DNA of 64,000 bases from Vibrio superstes (GCF_003569005.1 NZ_BCUR01000004.1:2621633-2685632); one strand, 5' to 3'; counted from the first letter of the stretch, positions 33,728 through 42,801 are shown. Notes: generated by a model from the sequence alone, not told the origin. A program made the numbers and translations.

Positions 33728-34675
33728 CTAATGAAAAGTCACTGATTGTAATATACGTTGCGCGGTACTAGGAGGAATATCTCCCACTACAATAATTTCA
33801 TGCTGATTGACCACTGCACTTTGCAGAGTACGCCTACCCTGTCTGACAAGCTGACGCTTCAACGATAAATCATCTTCAGGGGCAACATAGATAGAGAACT
33901 GGAACAAACCATCTGAGTAGATCTGGCTCTCTACCATTCGGTCCGAACCAAACAAGGGATGGCTTTGCATCTTCTTGCTTTCAAATCCTCTAGGCATCCA
34001 ATCGGCACTCCAAGAGATTTCATCAACACTACTGTCTGGCAATGTCACCACATCAGGCAGTGAAGCTTGCTCTAGGCCCTTCATGATTGGGATAAGATGG
34101 TCGGTCACAGAGTAAGAAACCGTTCGATACTGTTCTAGGATTTCTCCATCTCTGTCAATCAAATCCGCTCGAAGGGGCAGCGCTGTTTGCTCATCAATCC
34201 ACACTATATACGAGTATCGTTGTCCGTCTTTAGGCACAACACGCACAACTTGAGTCGGGGCACCTGCTTCACGAGCGCGACCAACCTTAACAAAGTCGTA
34301 GTAGGCTTTTAGACGCTCGGTATCGACACTGAGCATAGGCATTAGTGGCGCGACCATTTTATCCGACGCAATCGTGAAAGGGTCGATACCTGGTTCGATA
34401 TAACTGACTTGGTCGCCTCTACGAATCACTTCTCGCACAGGACCACTCAAATACATGAGTTGAGCAAATCGCGTGTCGTTATCATTGGCTTGGCGATACA
34501 CCAAAGGCTCAATACTGCTCTTTCGAATCAACACATACGACATCTCATAATTGAGAGTATCGCTCGCGTCGCTCATCTTGTGGAGAAGAGCCTCAGCAGG
34601 ATTATCTTCTGCTAAGGCTAAAGGAGAGGCTGTTAAGCTGAGCAGCACACAAGCGCTGGCCAGAAATTTCTTCAT
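33728..34675 (-). CDS. rseB: sigma-E factor regulatory protein RseB
   Basis: A 315-aa periplasmic protein with a signal peptide cut near SPLALA. It binds the periplasmic part of RseA and protects it from DegS; mislocalised LPS releases it. MucB/RseB N-terminal lipoprotein-like domain and smaller C-terminal domain (residues about 220-315). Its ATG overlaps the rseA stop (ATGA). Confidence 0.95.
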   Translation of the reverse strand: MKKFLASACVLLSLTASPLALAEDNPAEALLHKMSDASDTLNYEMSYVLIRKSSIEPLVYRQANDNDTRFAQLMYLSGPVREVIRRGDQVSYIEPGIDPFTIASDKMVAPLMPMLSVDTERLKAYYDFVKVGRAREAGAPTQVVRVVPKDGQRYSYIVWIDEQTALPLRADLIDRDGEILEQYRTVSYSVTDHLIPIMKGLEQASLPDVVTLPDSSVDEISWSADWMPRGFESKKMQSHPLFGSDRMVESQIYSDGLFQFSIYVAPEDDLSLKRQLVRQGRRTLQSAVVNQHEIIVVGDIPPSTAQRILQSVTFH

Positions 34676-35289
34676 TTGATTTCCGTTTCTACGTCAGAGC
34701 TCGTTTCGCTGTGGTTAAGGCGAAGCTGCAACTCATAGTCTTGCAACACAGTGTTAATACGACGACGTTGCTCTGCAATTTGCTCATCCTGAGGCGAAAC
34801 CTTGTTCGCATCAGTTTTTGCGCGCACAGAATCACGAGTTAAGCTTACTGGCTCAACACTACCCGCCATAGGGATAGTCTGCAGAACAGGAAGGGTTTCC
34901 GCTACCTGTGAAGGCTGTCCATCAACACTACCACCGTACTGTTGAACCCCTAGAATGACCGCAAAGGATACACAAGCAGCAACGGCTACTTGACCAAATT
35001 GGGTTAGCCATTGAGGGAGGCCTTTTTTAGCCTTGGTCGGCGCTGGTTGCTCTTCGAGCATTGGCTGAACCTTGCTTGAGTGAGCTGGCTCATCTTCAAG
35101 GGCAAGGGCTACTCGGCTGGCGATATCCCAGTTAGGGTTATCTGGAGCGTCCCCTCGCATCACATCACCAATCAGATGGTAGTTCTGCCACGTCTGTTGA
35201 GCATCCTTCTCATTTTCCACCTCAGAGATCAGGCTCAAGTCTACCGACTCGCCATCCATCAAAGCTGAGATTTTCTCTTTGTTAGACAT
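34672..35289 (-). CDS. rseA: anti-sigma-E factor RseA
   Basis: A 205-aa single-pass anti-sigma factor. The cytoplasmic N terminus (KEKISALMDGE) holds sigma-E; a membrane helix lies near residues 95-112 (VAVAACVSFAVILGV); the periplasmic tail is the DegS/RseB target. I start at ATG 35289 (MSNKEK) with GGTGA 5 bp upstream; an ATG four codons earlier (35301) is in frame but poorly placed and not family-like. Confidence 0.93.
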   Translation of the reverse strand: MSNKEKISALMDGESVDLSLISEVENEKDAQQTWQNYHLIGDVMRGDAPDNPNWDIASRVALALEDEPAHSSKVQPMLEEQPAPTKAKKGLPQWLTQFGQVAVAACVSFAVILGVQQYGGSVDGQPSQVAETLPVLQTIPMAGSVEPVSLTRDSVRAKTDANKVSPQDEQIAEQRRRINTVLQDYELQLRLNHSETSSDVETEIK

Positions 35290-35313
35290 TACTTTCACCA
35301 TTGTGATTATCTT

Positions 35314-35892
35314 CTAACGCTGAAGAAGCGGTTGCATTTTTTTCTCTACCGCTTCTCGAGCTCTAAATATTCGCGAACGAACTGTGCCCACTGGGCAATC
35401 CATAACAGCTGCGATCTCTTCATAACTTAATCCATCAAGTTCTCGCAACGTCATAGCGGTTTTCAGGTCTTCAGGTAGTGCTTCAATAGCATTGAAAACT
35501 ACCTCCTTCAATTCATTCGACAACGTTAAGTTTTCTGGGTTCGATATTTCTTTTAGCGCATTCCCAGTTTCCAAATATTCGGCGTCCTCAGCGTCTACGT
35601 CAGTAGCAGGCGGCCTACGCCCTAGCGCGACAAGATGATTTTTAGCCGTGTTCACCGCAATGCGATATAGCCAAGTATAAAATGCACTTTCACCCCTAAA
35701 GTTAGGGATAGCACGATACGCCTTAATAAAGGTCTCCTGCGCCACATCGGCTACATCACTTTGATTATTCACGTATCGAGAAATCAAGTTACACACTTTA
35801 TTCTGATATTTAACTACCAGAAGATTAAAGGCTTGCTTATCTCCATTTTGAATGCGCTCAATCAGTACTTGATCGGTCAACTGCTCGTTCAT
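35314..35892 (-). CDS. rpoE: RNA polymerase sigma-E factor RpoE
   Basis: A 192-aa ECF sigma factor for envelope stress. Region 2 includes YQNKVCNLISRYV, DVAQETFIKAYRAI and FYTWLYRIAVNTAKNHL; region 4 LRELDGLSYEEIAAVMDCPVGTVRSRIFRAREA. It heads rpoE-rseA-rseB-rseC, and AGGAG lies upstream of its ATG. A candidate self-activated promoter is at 35990-36017. Confidence 0.97.
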   Translation of the reverse strand: MNEQLTDQVLIERIQNGDKQAFNLLVVKYQNKVCNLISRYVNNQSDVADVAQETFIKAYRAIPNFRGESAFYTWLYRIAVNTAKNHLVALGRRPPATDVDAEDAEYLETGNALKEISNPENLTLSNELKEVVFNAIEALPEDLKTAMTLRELDGLSYEEIAAVMDCPVGTVRSRIFRAREAVEKKMQPLLQR

Positions 35893-35989
35893 TCGAGCTT
35901 TTACTCCTATGTTCAGCTCTCATCTTCTCAGATATGAGTTTTTTCAGTGCATAATATATTATTGACAGCACCAATTACTTGAGCACTAT

Positions 35990-36017
35990 TGTGACTCAAT
36001 CAAAGTACAAAAGTTCA
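35990..36017 (-). promoter_or_regulatory. candidate sigma-E-dependent promoter of rpoE
   Basis: On the minus strand TGAACTT (36011-36017) and TCACA (35990-35994) are 16 bp apart, resembling the sigma-E consensus GGAACTT-N16-TCTGA in the -35 and spacing but less in the -10. It lies about 100 bp upstream of the rpoE ATG, where autoregulated rpoE promoters are found in related bacteria. Confidence 0.45.
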
Positions 36018-36037
36018 TTTTGATTAAGGTTTTTTTA

Positions 36038-36278
36038 AAACTTAGTCAAAAATGTGATGTACTAGGCGCTTGATAGCCAATTAGAAGCGAACTTCAGTCT
36101 AAGGTTAGAACTGTTGATGCAGCGCAATGCTTTGCGCGACAAGTAGTAGTCGAATAGTAGCACCCTAGTACCCGGGTGGGTTAAGAACACGTCAAAAACT
36201 ATAAAATTAAGCGAGTGTTCGGCTAGGGGTTAATAGTTAGCGTATAGGCTAACAGACAACAAAGGAAACAACGTCTCA
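36038..36278 (+). other. noncoding leader region before nadB
   Basis: The 386-bp gap between rpoE and nadB holds the rpoE promoter region on its left. On the right I see a hairpin GCGCAA-TGCT-TTGCGC (36122-36137), a CCCGGG palindrome near 36171, and a TTAGC/GCTAA pair (36237-36252) close to the nadB ribosome-binding site (AAGGAAA). No NAD-repressor operator or reading frame is recognisable. Confidence 0.35.
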
Positions 36279-37910
36279 ATGAATTCAATCTCTCAGCATC
36301 AATGTGATGTACTGGTTATAGGTAGCGGTGCAGCTGGGCTATCTTTGGCTCTTCGTGTTGCCAAAAAATCCAAGGTTATCGTTTTAAGTAAAAGTCTAAG
36401 CCGTGAAGGCGCTACCTTCTACGCACAAGGCGGCATCGCTGCCGTATTCGATGAAGCGGACACTATAGAGTCTCACGTTGATGACACTTTAATTGCTGGC
36501 GCTGGCCTTTGTGAAAAAGACAAAGTTCAGTTTATTGCAGAAAACGCAAAAAAATGTGTTCAATGGCTCATCGATGGCGGTGTTCCATTTGATCAAGAAG
36601 AATCCGATGATGACGATGATAAGCCTCGCTATCATTTAACTCGTGAAGGTGGGCACAGTCATAGACGTATTTTGCATGCGGCAGATGCCACGGGTATGGC
36701 CATGCAAACCTCTCTTCAAGAGAATGTCCTTAATCACCCAAACATTACTGTGCTAGAGCGACATAACGCCGTCGATTTAATCACTGAAGATAAGATTGGT
36801 GGTGATGCACAAAAAGTTGTGGGCGCATATGTGTGGAATCGCGATTCAGAGCATGTAGAGACGATCGCCGCTAAGTTTGTTGTACTGGCAACAGGTGGCG
36901 CTTCAAAAGTGTATCAGTACACCAGCAACCCAGATGTGTCATCTGGCGATGGTATTGCCATGGCATGGCGCGCAGGATGCCGTGTTTCCAACCTTGAATT
37001 CAATCAGTTCCATCCAACGTGTTTATTCCACCCAGAAGCTCGAAATTTCTTATTGACCGAAGCACTTCGCGGTGAAGGGGCGTACCTTCTAAGACCCGAC
37101 GGCACGCGCTTTATGCCCGATTTTGATTCTCGCGAGGAGTTGGCACCACGCGATATCGTTGCTCGCGCTATCGACTTTGAAATGAAACGCTTAGGTGCAG
37201 ATTGCATGTACCTCGATATCAGCCATAAATCCGCTGATTTCATCACCAAGCACTTCCCAACAATACACATGCGCTTGCAAGACCTTGGACTCGATATGAC
37301 CAAGGAACCCATCCCGATTGTCCCTGCAGCACACTACACCTGTGGCGGCGTAATGGTGACCCCAGAAGGCCAGACAGACGTTAAGCAGCTGTATGCGATT
37401 GGTGAGGTAAGCTATACCGGATTGCACGGCGCAAACCGCATGGCGTCGAACTCTTTACTTGAGTGTGTTGTGTATGCATGGTCAGCAGCGAAGAGCATTC
37501 TTAAGCAGCTGGACCAAGCTGAAATGCCCGATAACTTGCCATGTTGGGATGAGAGCCAGGTTTGTAACTCTGATGAAGAGGTTATCCTTCAACACAACTG
37601 GCATGAGCTAAGACTGTTCATGTGGGATTACATGGGAATAGTTCGCACCGACAAGAGGCTTGAGCGCGCCCTGCGACGTATTCAGCTTTTGCAACAAGAA
37701 GTCAACGACTACTACAGTAACTTCCGCGTCTCAAACAACCTACTTGAGTTGCGTAACCTGTTGCAAGTTGCTGATTTGATGGTTCGCTGTGCGATGGAGC
37801 GAAAAGAGAGTCGAGGACTGCACTACACCTTGGACTATCCAGAGATGCTAGAAGAAGCGAAACCGACTATCTTGGTGCCTAACCGTTCAGATAAAAGCTA
37901 CCCAAACTAA
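36279..37910 (+). CDS. nadB: L-aspartate oxidase
   Basis: A 543-aa FAD enzyme that oxidises L-aspartate to iminoaspartate, first step of de novo NAD synthesis. FAD motif VLVIGSGAAGLSLALRVA; succinate-dehydrogenase-like core with TFYAQGGIAAVF, EGGHSHRRILHAAD, HYTCGGVMV and GLHGANRMASNSLLECVV; C-terminal helical domain. It is divergent from rpoE, a pairing also seen in E. coli. Confidence 0.97.
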   Translation: MNSISQHQCDVLVIGSGAAGLSLALRVAKKSKVIVLSKSLSREGATFYAQGGIAAVFDEADTIESHVDDTLIAGAGLCEKDKVQFIAENAKKCVQWLIDGGVPFDQEESDDDDDKPRYHLTREGGHSHRRILHAADATGMAMQTSLQENVLNHPNITVLERHNAVDLITEDKIGGDAQKVVGAYVWNRDSEHVETIAAKFVVLATGGASKVYQYTSNPDVSSGDGIAMAWRAGCRVSNLEFNQFHPTCLFHPEARNFLLTEALRGEGAYLLRPDGTRFMPDFDSREELAPRDIVARAIDFEMKRLGADCMYLDISHKSADFITKHFPTIHMRLQDLGLDMTKEPIPIVPAAHYTCGGVMVTPEGQTDVKQLYAIGEVSYTGLHGANRMASNSLLECVVYAWSAAKSILKQLDQAEMPDNLPCWDESQVCNSDEEVILQHNWHELRLFMWDYMGIVRTDKRLERALRRIQLLQQEVNDYYSNFRVSNNLLELRNLLQVADLMVRCAMERKESRGLHYTLDYPEMLEEAKPTILVPNRSDKSYPN

Positions 37911-37934
37911 TCAAAACACTCTTGTTATAGAGTA

Positions 37935-37963
37935 AAAAGGCGCTCATTGAATGAGCGCCTTTT
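37935..37963 (+). terminator. bidirectional terminator between nadB and sdhE
   Basis: A near-perfect inverted repeat (AAAAGGCGCTCATT and AATGAGCGCCTTTT) with A- and T-runs at its ends, between two convergent genes. Confidence 0.88.
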
Positions 37964-37989
37964 CTATAAATGCCGGTCGTTCTGCGAGC

Positions 37990-38253
37990 TTAAGAGCGTA
38001 CCTTACTCAGGTTATGCGCAACGACTTTATCGATCATCGAAGCTAACGCTAAGTTTTCACTGCGACCATGACCCATCACCCAAGTGAATAGATCGGGATC
38101 ATCACACTCTAATAGCGCTACAAAATCTTTCTTTTCTTGGTCGGTCAGCCCGTCAAAGCATTCTTCAAAGAAGGGCATAATAACAACGTCCAACTCCAAC
38201 ATACCGCGTCGACACGCCCATTTAATACGTGCTTTTTGCTCTGGTGTGTACAT
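37990..38253 (-). CDS. sdhE: FAD assembly factor SdhE (YgfY)
   Basis: An 87-aa protein that promotes covalent FAD attachment to succinate dehydrogenase. The family motif appears as RRGMLELDVVIMPFFEE, with RGMxE at about residues 16-20, followed by FVALLECDDPDLFTWVMG. GAGG precedes the ATG. In E. coli it lies beside ygfZ; here it is divergent from ygfZ, with about 190 bp between. Confidence 0.93.
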   Translation of the reverse strand: MYTPEQKARIKWACRRGMLELDVVIMPFFEECFDGLTDQEKKDFVALLECDDPDLFTWVMGHGRSENLALASMIDKVVAHNLSKVRS

Positions 38254-38443
38254 GCGTTACCTCAAAAATAAATCATTCCTTTTGCCCGAGTGTACCAGTC
38301 CCGCTAAACCGTAACTATTAGCTTAATCACAGCTTACAGCTTACATCTGATGATTTATCGGCCTTAGGGTTGAAATTGCATCCTTAGACATACACATCAA
38401 TAGTGATTACCATATACCCAACGACTTAGCTCAAGGAATCACT

Positions 38444-39382
38444 ATGAGTGCAACATCTTCTGTTTCTTTAAACTTGCCTTCACTCGCATGGACTTCACTC
38501 TCTGACTGGCAAGCTATCGCCGTAACCGGTGCGGACAGCAAATCTTATCTTCAGGGTCAGGTAACCTGCGATGTCGTCCAATTGGACGCTGAGCATTCTA
38601 CTCTAGGCGCTCACTGCGATGCTAAAGGGAAAATGTGGAGCCTATTTCGACTGTTTCATCACAATCAAGGCTACGCTTTATGGCAGCACAAATCGGGTAT
38701 TGAAACCGCCTTACAAGAAATTAAAAAGTACTCGGTTTTTTCAAAGGTAGACCTTGAGCTGTCTTCGCAAATCAGTATTGGTGTACTCGGCGAACAAGCC
38801 GACAGCTTTATCGATGCTATTACTGACGGGCAAGGAGATGTGCGTTCTGTCGCTTCTGGCAGCGCGATAAAAATTGATTCGCAGCGCTGGCTATTGCTAA
38901 TTGATGAAGGTGAACTCGATAATCTAAAGCCACAGTTGCAAAATGCCGAAGAAATCAGCGCTGATGCGTGGGACTATGTTGACGTGCTTAATGGCATCCC
39001 TCGAGTGATTCAATCTCAGCAAAACACCCATATTCCTCAGACATTGAACTTGCAAGCTCTCGAAGGAATTAGCTTTGAAAAAGGTTGCTATACAGGTCAA
39101 GAAACCGTTGCTAGGGCAAAGTATCGCGGGACAAACAAAAAAGTCATGCGCTTACTGCAAGGCTCTGCAAGCGATAAAGCTGCCTTCACCTTTGAGCGTC
39201 AGGTGGGTGAAAACTGGCGTGGTGCGGGTGAAGCGATCGCACAATATCGCAACCAACAAGGTGAGGCTTTGGCTTTGATTGTTCTTAACAAGGATATTGA
39301 GTTTGATACTCAATTTAGACTCGTTGGTGACACGACTAACACTTGGTCTTTGGTGGAATTGCCATACGATATCGAACAGTAA
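38444..39382 (+). CDS. ygfZ: tRNA-modifying protein YgfZ (folate-binding)
   Basis: A 312-aa folate-dependent protein needed for some Fe-S enzymes and for tRNA modification. The hallmark KGCYTGQE is in the central part (GISFEKGCYTGQETVARAKYRG), in a GcvT-like fold. AAGGAA precedes the ATG. Its stop codon is directly followed by the ATG of the next gene (TAAATG), so the two are probably co-translated. Confidence 0.94.
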   Translation: MSATSSVSLNLPSLAWTSLSDWQAIAVTGADSKSYLQGQVTCDVVQLDAEHSTLGAHCDAKGKMWSLFRLFHHNQGYALWQHKSGIETALQEIKKYSVFSKVDLELSSQISIGVLGEQADSFIDAITDGQGDVRSVASGSAIKIDSQRWLLLIDEGELDNLKPQLQNAEEISADAWDYVDVLNGIPRVIQSQQNTHIPQTLNLQALEGISFEKGCYTGQETVARAKYRGTNKKVMRLLQGSASDKAAFTFERQVGENWRGAGEAIAQYRNQQGEALALIVLNKDIEFDTQFRLVGDTTNTWSLVELPYDIEQ

Positions 39383-39862
39383 ATGCTAGAAACTGCAGTC
39401 ACCCAGTTTTTACAAAGAAATGGAGTGAGGTTCACTATGATGCCTCACTCTACTCCTGCTATCTCCATTGATGATGCAGCCAAACAGCGAGGAATCTCCT
39501 CACACATCATGCTAAAAACGGTATTGCTGAGAGATATGGGCGGTAAACTTTTCTTGGCCTGCATACCTGGAGATCAGCAAGTCGACCCTAAAAAGGTTCG
39601 CGCACACTTCAACTGCCGGCGCACAACCTGTGTCAATACAGAGGAGGTAGCTCATATCACTGGTTTTAAGCCAGGCACTTTAACTCCACTAATGCTCCCT
39701 GAATCAATTACGACTATCTTCGATCACTCTATCCTGCAGCTCGCAGAAGTCACTATTAGCAGTGGTAGTGATATGGCTGGGATCATGCTTCACACAGAGG
39801 ACGTTCTTAAATTTTGTAAGCCTCAGTTTTCACACATTACAAAAGCAACCAACACCCCATAA
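39383..39862 (+). CDS. YbaK/ProX-type aminoacyl-tRNA deacylase domain protein
   Basis: A 159-aa protein of the YbaK/prolyl-tRNA editing-domain superfamily. Such proteins remove wrongly attached amino acids from tRNA. Family-like segments are the SHIMLKTVLLRDMGGKLFLACIPGD strand-helix run and GFKPGTLTPL near residue 94. The substrate cannot be told from the sequence. It begins right at the ygfZ stop codon with no spacer. Confidence 0.7.
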   Translation: MLETAVTQFLQRNGVRFTMMPHSTPAISIDDAAKQRGISSHIMLKTVLLRDMGGKLFLACIPGDQQVDPKKVRAHFNCRRTTCVNTEEVAHITGFKPGTLTPLMLPESITTIFDHSILQLAEVTISSGSDMAGIMLHTEDVLKFCKPQFSHITKATNTP

Positions 39863-40175
39863 ACCTGCGCCCCTCCCAGTACATTAACACTTAGTTACAT
39901 CTATGATCCTATTGGTTAGAACTTTTTCAGCAAATTCACGGTCTATATGAAGGTAAATGCATTTTATAGGTGACAAAGTCAGTACTTAAACCTATAGAAA
40001 ACTACATGAGCGCAATTTAAATCTGAGCTAAATCGCAAAATCAGTTTAAAACATCAGATTAGATGAGCGTTCTGTTTATTAATCCAGTTGCATCACAATT
40101 TCGTAGAAACAAATAACCTATAATCGTTCTCGCCATGGAGGCAGAGAATAAATAAAAATTAGAAAGGGTTCAGAA
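39863..40175 (+). other. 313-bp noncoding region before ytfK
   Basis: No convincing reading frame. It contains an inverted repeat TATAGGT (39965-39971) / ACCTATA (39990-39996) with an 18-bp gap and a TATAAT hexamer (40119-40124) about 50 bp before the ytfK ATG, lacking a good -35. The region is visibly AT-rich. Confidence 0.4.
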
Positions 40176-40382
40176 ATGAGACTGTTTAAGCGTTATGTTC
40201 CTAGCATGATTGCAAAACACGTAAGTAGACTATTCAAGGGAAGAATTTATATTTACGGCGTCGGTAAGTTTGAGTTTGATAACGGGAAGTTAATCCTTCC
40301 TCATCACGCTGAAGAGCGTCACTTCAAAACAGTAAAAGAAGTGAACGTCGAAGTGAAAAGACTGCGAGCTTGCTACATTTAG
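40176..40382 (+). CDS. ytfK: DUF1107 protein, YtfK homologue
   Basis: A 68-aa basic protein. The pattern RYVPSMIAKHVSRLFKGRIYIYGVGKFEFDNGKLILP matches E. coli YtfK as I know it ([21 protein letters not shown]), a DUF1107 member. In E. coli YtfK binds SpoT and raises (p)ppGpp on phosphate or fatty-acid starvation. AAAGGG lies about 10 bp before the ATG. Stands alone with its own terminator. Confidence 0.8.
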   Translation: MRLFKRYVPSMIAKHVSRLFKGRIYIYGVGKFEFDNGKLILPHHAEERHFKTVKEVNVEVKRLRACYI

Positions 40383-40394
40383 TTGGCTAAAAAT

Positions 40395-40416
40395 AAAGGA
40401 GGCTCTTGCCTCCTTT
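40395..40416 (+). terminator. terminator of ytfK (also downstream of ubiI)
   Basis: A 9-bp stem (AAAGGAGGC and GCCTCCTTT, loop TCTT) followed by a T-run on the plus strand and by TTATTTTTAG on the minus strand, so it can serve ytfK and the convergent ubiI. Confidence 0.85.
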
Positions 40417-40432
40417 TTTATTTCAGGTTTTG

Positions 40433-41635
40433 TTATTTGGCTAGCCTTGGGAGGTCTCCCTTCAACCCTAGAGCATGCTTCATTACTTCATTCTTTACGC
40501 CCGGCAATGTCCCAGCAAGGTTCATCCCTACGCCACGCAATAATTTCTTCAACGGATCGCCTCCGTTAAACAACTCTTTAAAGCCCTGCATACTAGAGAT
40601 CATCTTCACCGCTTCAGTTTTTCTCCAACGCTCAAAATGACGCAAATTGGCGTAATCACCAATATCTTTACCTGTGTTCCAGTACTGTTCGATTTCTTGG
40701 GCCAAGGTTGCCGCATCAAGAAGGCCAAGATTGACACCCTGTCCTGCCAATGGGTGAATCGTATGTGCTGCATCACCAATCAGAGCCACTCTGTTCTTAG
40801 CGAAGTCTCGTGCATAGCGCATCTTTAAAGGAATAGCTTGTCTTGTAGTTAGATGCTTGACCTGACCCAAACGCATATCAAAATCGACCGCTAATTGCTT
40901 GCAGAAGTCTTTCTCTGACAGTGCCATTAACTGCTGAGCTTTATCGGTAGTTTGTGACCAAACGATAGAGCACAGGTTCGGTTCATGAAGAGGTAAGAAG
41001 GCTAGTGGGCCAGTTTCGGTAAAGACCTGTCTCGCTATACCATTGTGGGGCTCTTCCATTGTCACATTGGTCACGATGGCAGTGTGGTCATAATCCCACT
41101 CAGTCAACGGGAAGTCTTGCTGTTGGCGCACCCATGAGTTCGCTCCATCAGCGGCAACCACAAGTTTGGCCGTCAAGTTCTGGCCATTATCAAGGGTTAA
41201 CCACGCCTCTCTTTCTCCTACCGCCAAATTGGTACACTTATTCGGTTGCAAGAGAGTGACGTTTGGCAATTGCTTCACTTGTTCAAAAAGGAAGTGCTGG
41301 ATAATCTGATTCTCTACAATATACCCAAGGTTGTTTTCATGCAGCTCTTTGGCCGAGAAATCAATCTTAGCAAAGGTATCTTTTTCCCACACTTGCATGG
41401 CTGAATAGGCGGTGCAGCGATGATGAGCAATACCTTCCCAAGCGCCCAGTCTTGCTAGGATTTTTTCACTGGCACGGCTCAATGCTGATACGCGAGAAGT
41501 GGCTAGCGGGGTAATCTCGTTGGGCTCGTTGCTTTCAATAATCGCAATTCGAATATCGGTTTCTTTTAAGGCTAGGGCAAGCGTCAATCCAACCATGCCG
41601 CCACCAACAATCACCAAATCTACATTTTTCATCAT
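40433..41635 (-). CDS. ubiI: 2-octaprenylphenol hydroxylase UbiI (VisC)
   Basis: A 400-aa FAD monooxygenase for C5 hydroxylation in ubiquinone synthesis. GxGxxG motif VIVGGGMVGLTLALAL, the VAADGANSWVR segment, and GDAAHTIHPLAGQGVNLGLLDA, the UbiH-family signature. It follows ubiH closely on the same strand. I assign UbiI from the order and the likeness to VisC; UbiF is the main alternative. Confidence 0.82.
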   Translation of the reverse strand: MMKNVDLVIVGGGMVGLTLALALKETDIRIAIIESNEPNEITPLATSRVSALSRASEKILARLGAWEGIAHHRCTAYSAMQVWEKDTFAKIDFSAKELHENNLGYIVENQIIQHFLFEQVKQLPNVTLLQPNKCTNLAVGEREAWLTLDNGQNLTAKLVVAADGANSWVRQQQDFPLTEWDYDHTAIVTNVTMEEPHNGIARQVFTETGPLAFLPLHEPNLCSIVWSQTTDKAQQLMALSEKDFCKQLAVDFDMRLGQVKHLTTRQAIPLKMRYARDFAKNRVALIGDAAHTIHPLAGQGVNLGLLDAATLAQEIEQYWNTGKDIGDYANLRHFERWRKTEAVKMISSMQGFKELFNGGDPLKKLLRGVGMNLAGTLPGVKNEVMKHALGLKGDLPRLAK

Positions 41636-41643
41636 TCTGTGTT

Positions 41644-42801
41644 CTACACCAGTCCTAGGCTACGATTTTTAACCGGGCCTTGCATGGAGGGGGCTATATC
41701 AAAAATAGCGAGCCCTAGGTTCCGAGCAACTACCATAGGCAGCCATTCATTTGAAAATATTCTGACCAGAGAAGAGGTCATTGTGCAGGTCGCCTCGCGA
41801 TCTTGTTCACGAAGACACTTAAACTCTGCCAAGCAAGCATACTCACCACAATCAGTGTAGTTAGTGGCGACATCAACCAGTGTTGCTACATCGCGAATAC
41901 CAAGGTTAAACCCCTGCCCCGCTATGGGGTGAAGCGTCTGAGCGGCATTGCCAATAAAGGCCACTCGGTGATGAGTCAGGCGATCTCTTTTGTGTAACAT
42001 TAAAGGATAACTGGCAAGGCTTCCCACTTTCTTGAATCGACCTAGGCGCCAGCCAAACTCTTGTTGTAGTTCAGATAAAAATTGCTCTTCATTCCAAGAT
42101 AAAGCGTGCTGCAACATAGACTCTGTCATGCACCATACCAATGACATACGGTTGTGTGTCATTGGCAATAACGCAACAGGGCCATGAGAAGTAAAGCGTT
42201 CGTAGGCTCGATTGTGGTGCGGTTGTTCAAGTTCAATATTTGCAATCAACGCATGCTGCTCGAAATCATCCACAGATTTGGACACATTGATAAGCTCGGC
42301 CACTTTGGAGTTTGCACCATCTGCCGCTACGACAAGCTTTGCACTCAGCGTTGTTCCTGAACGAAGAACCGCTTCAACACCCTCTTGATGCTGAATAAGT
42401 TGCTCGATTGCATCAGGACAAAAGAGATCAACATTGGGATCAAGCTGTAGTTTTTCTCGATAGACTGCGCCCACATCAGCGAGTTCGACCACAGAACCGA
42501 GTAACTCTTTGCCCAACTGCTCTGCATCAAACCCTGTTTGTGCAAAATGACCACGGTCCGATACATCAATAGATTTAATTGCAGTAGCCTTAGGTTGGAT
42601 AGCCTCCCAAAGCCCATAACGGCGCAATAGTTCGACACTGCCTAGTGAAAGAGCAATGGCTCTGGAGTCAAACCCAGGGTGCTTTGAAGAATCGGCAATC
42701 GCCTCTACTACAGCTACTTTTTTATTTGCCATGCGACTCAATGCCAGGGCTAACGTTGCCCCGCTCATCGCACCACCAATAACAACCACATCGTACTGCA
42801 A
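41644..42801 (-). CDS. ubiH: 2-octaprenyl-6-methoxyphenol hydroxylase UbiH
   Basis: A 385-aa FAD monooxygenase for a later ring hydroxylation in ubiquinone synthesis. VVIGGAMSGATLALAL at the N terminus, VAADGANSKVA and GNAAQTLHPIAGQGFNLGIRD near residue 290. The start is a TTG at 42801 with AGGAAG 7 bp upstream; no ATG is near. It lies between ygfB and ubiI. In E. coli pepP sits between ygfB and ubiH; it is not here. Confidence 0.88.
   Translation of the reverse strand: MQYDVVVIGGAMSGATLALALSRMANKKVAVVEAIADSSKHPGFDSRAIALSLGSVELLRRYGLWEAIQPKATAIKSIDVSDRGHFAQTGFDAEQLGKELLGSVVELADVGAVYREKLQLDPNVDLFCPDAIEQLIQHQEGVEAVLRSGTTLSAKLVVAADGANSKVAELINVSKSVDDFEQHALIANIELEQPHHNRAYERFTSHGPVALLPMTHNRMSLVWCMTESMLQHALSWNEEQFLSELQQEFGWRLGRFKKVGSLASYPLMLHKRDRLTHHRVAFIGNAAQTLHPIAGQGFNLGIRDVATLVDVATNYTDCGEYACLAEFKCLREQDREATCTMTSSLVRIFSNEWLPMVVARNLGLAIFDIAPSMQGPVKNRSLGLV

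Noticed and set aside
39960..39985. Possible pho box upstream of ytfK (TGACA in TATAGGTGACAAAGTC)
   Set aside because: Only one TGTCA half is present, without an 11-bp direct repeat.
40383..40640. 85-codon plus-strand frame after ytfK
   Set aside because: It is a shadow of the ubiI C terminus and includes the terminator hairpin.
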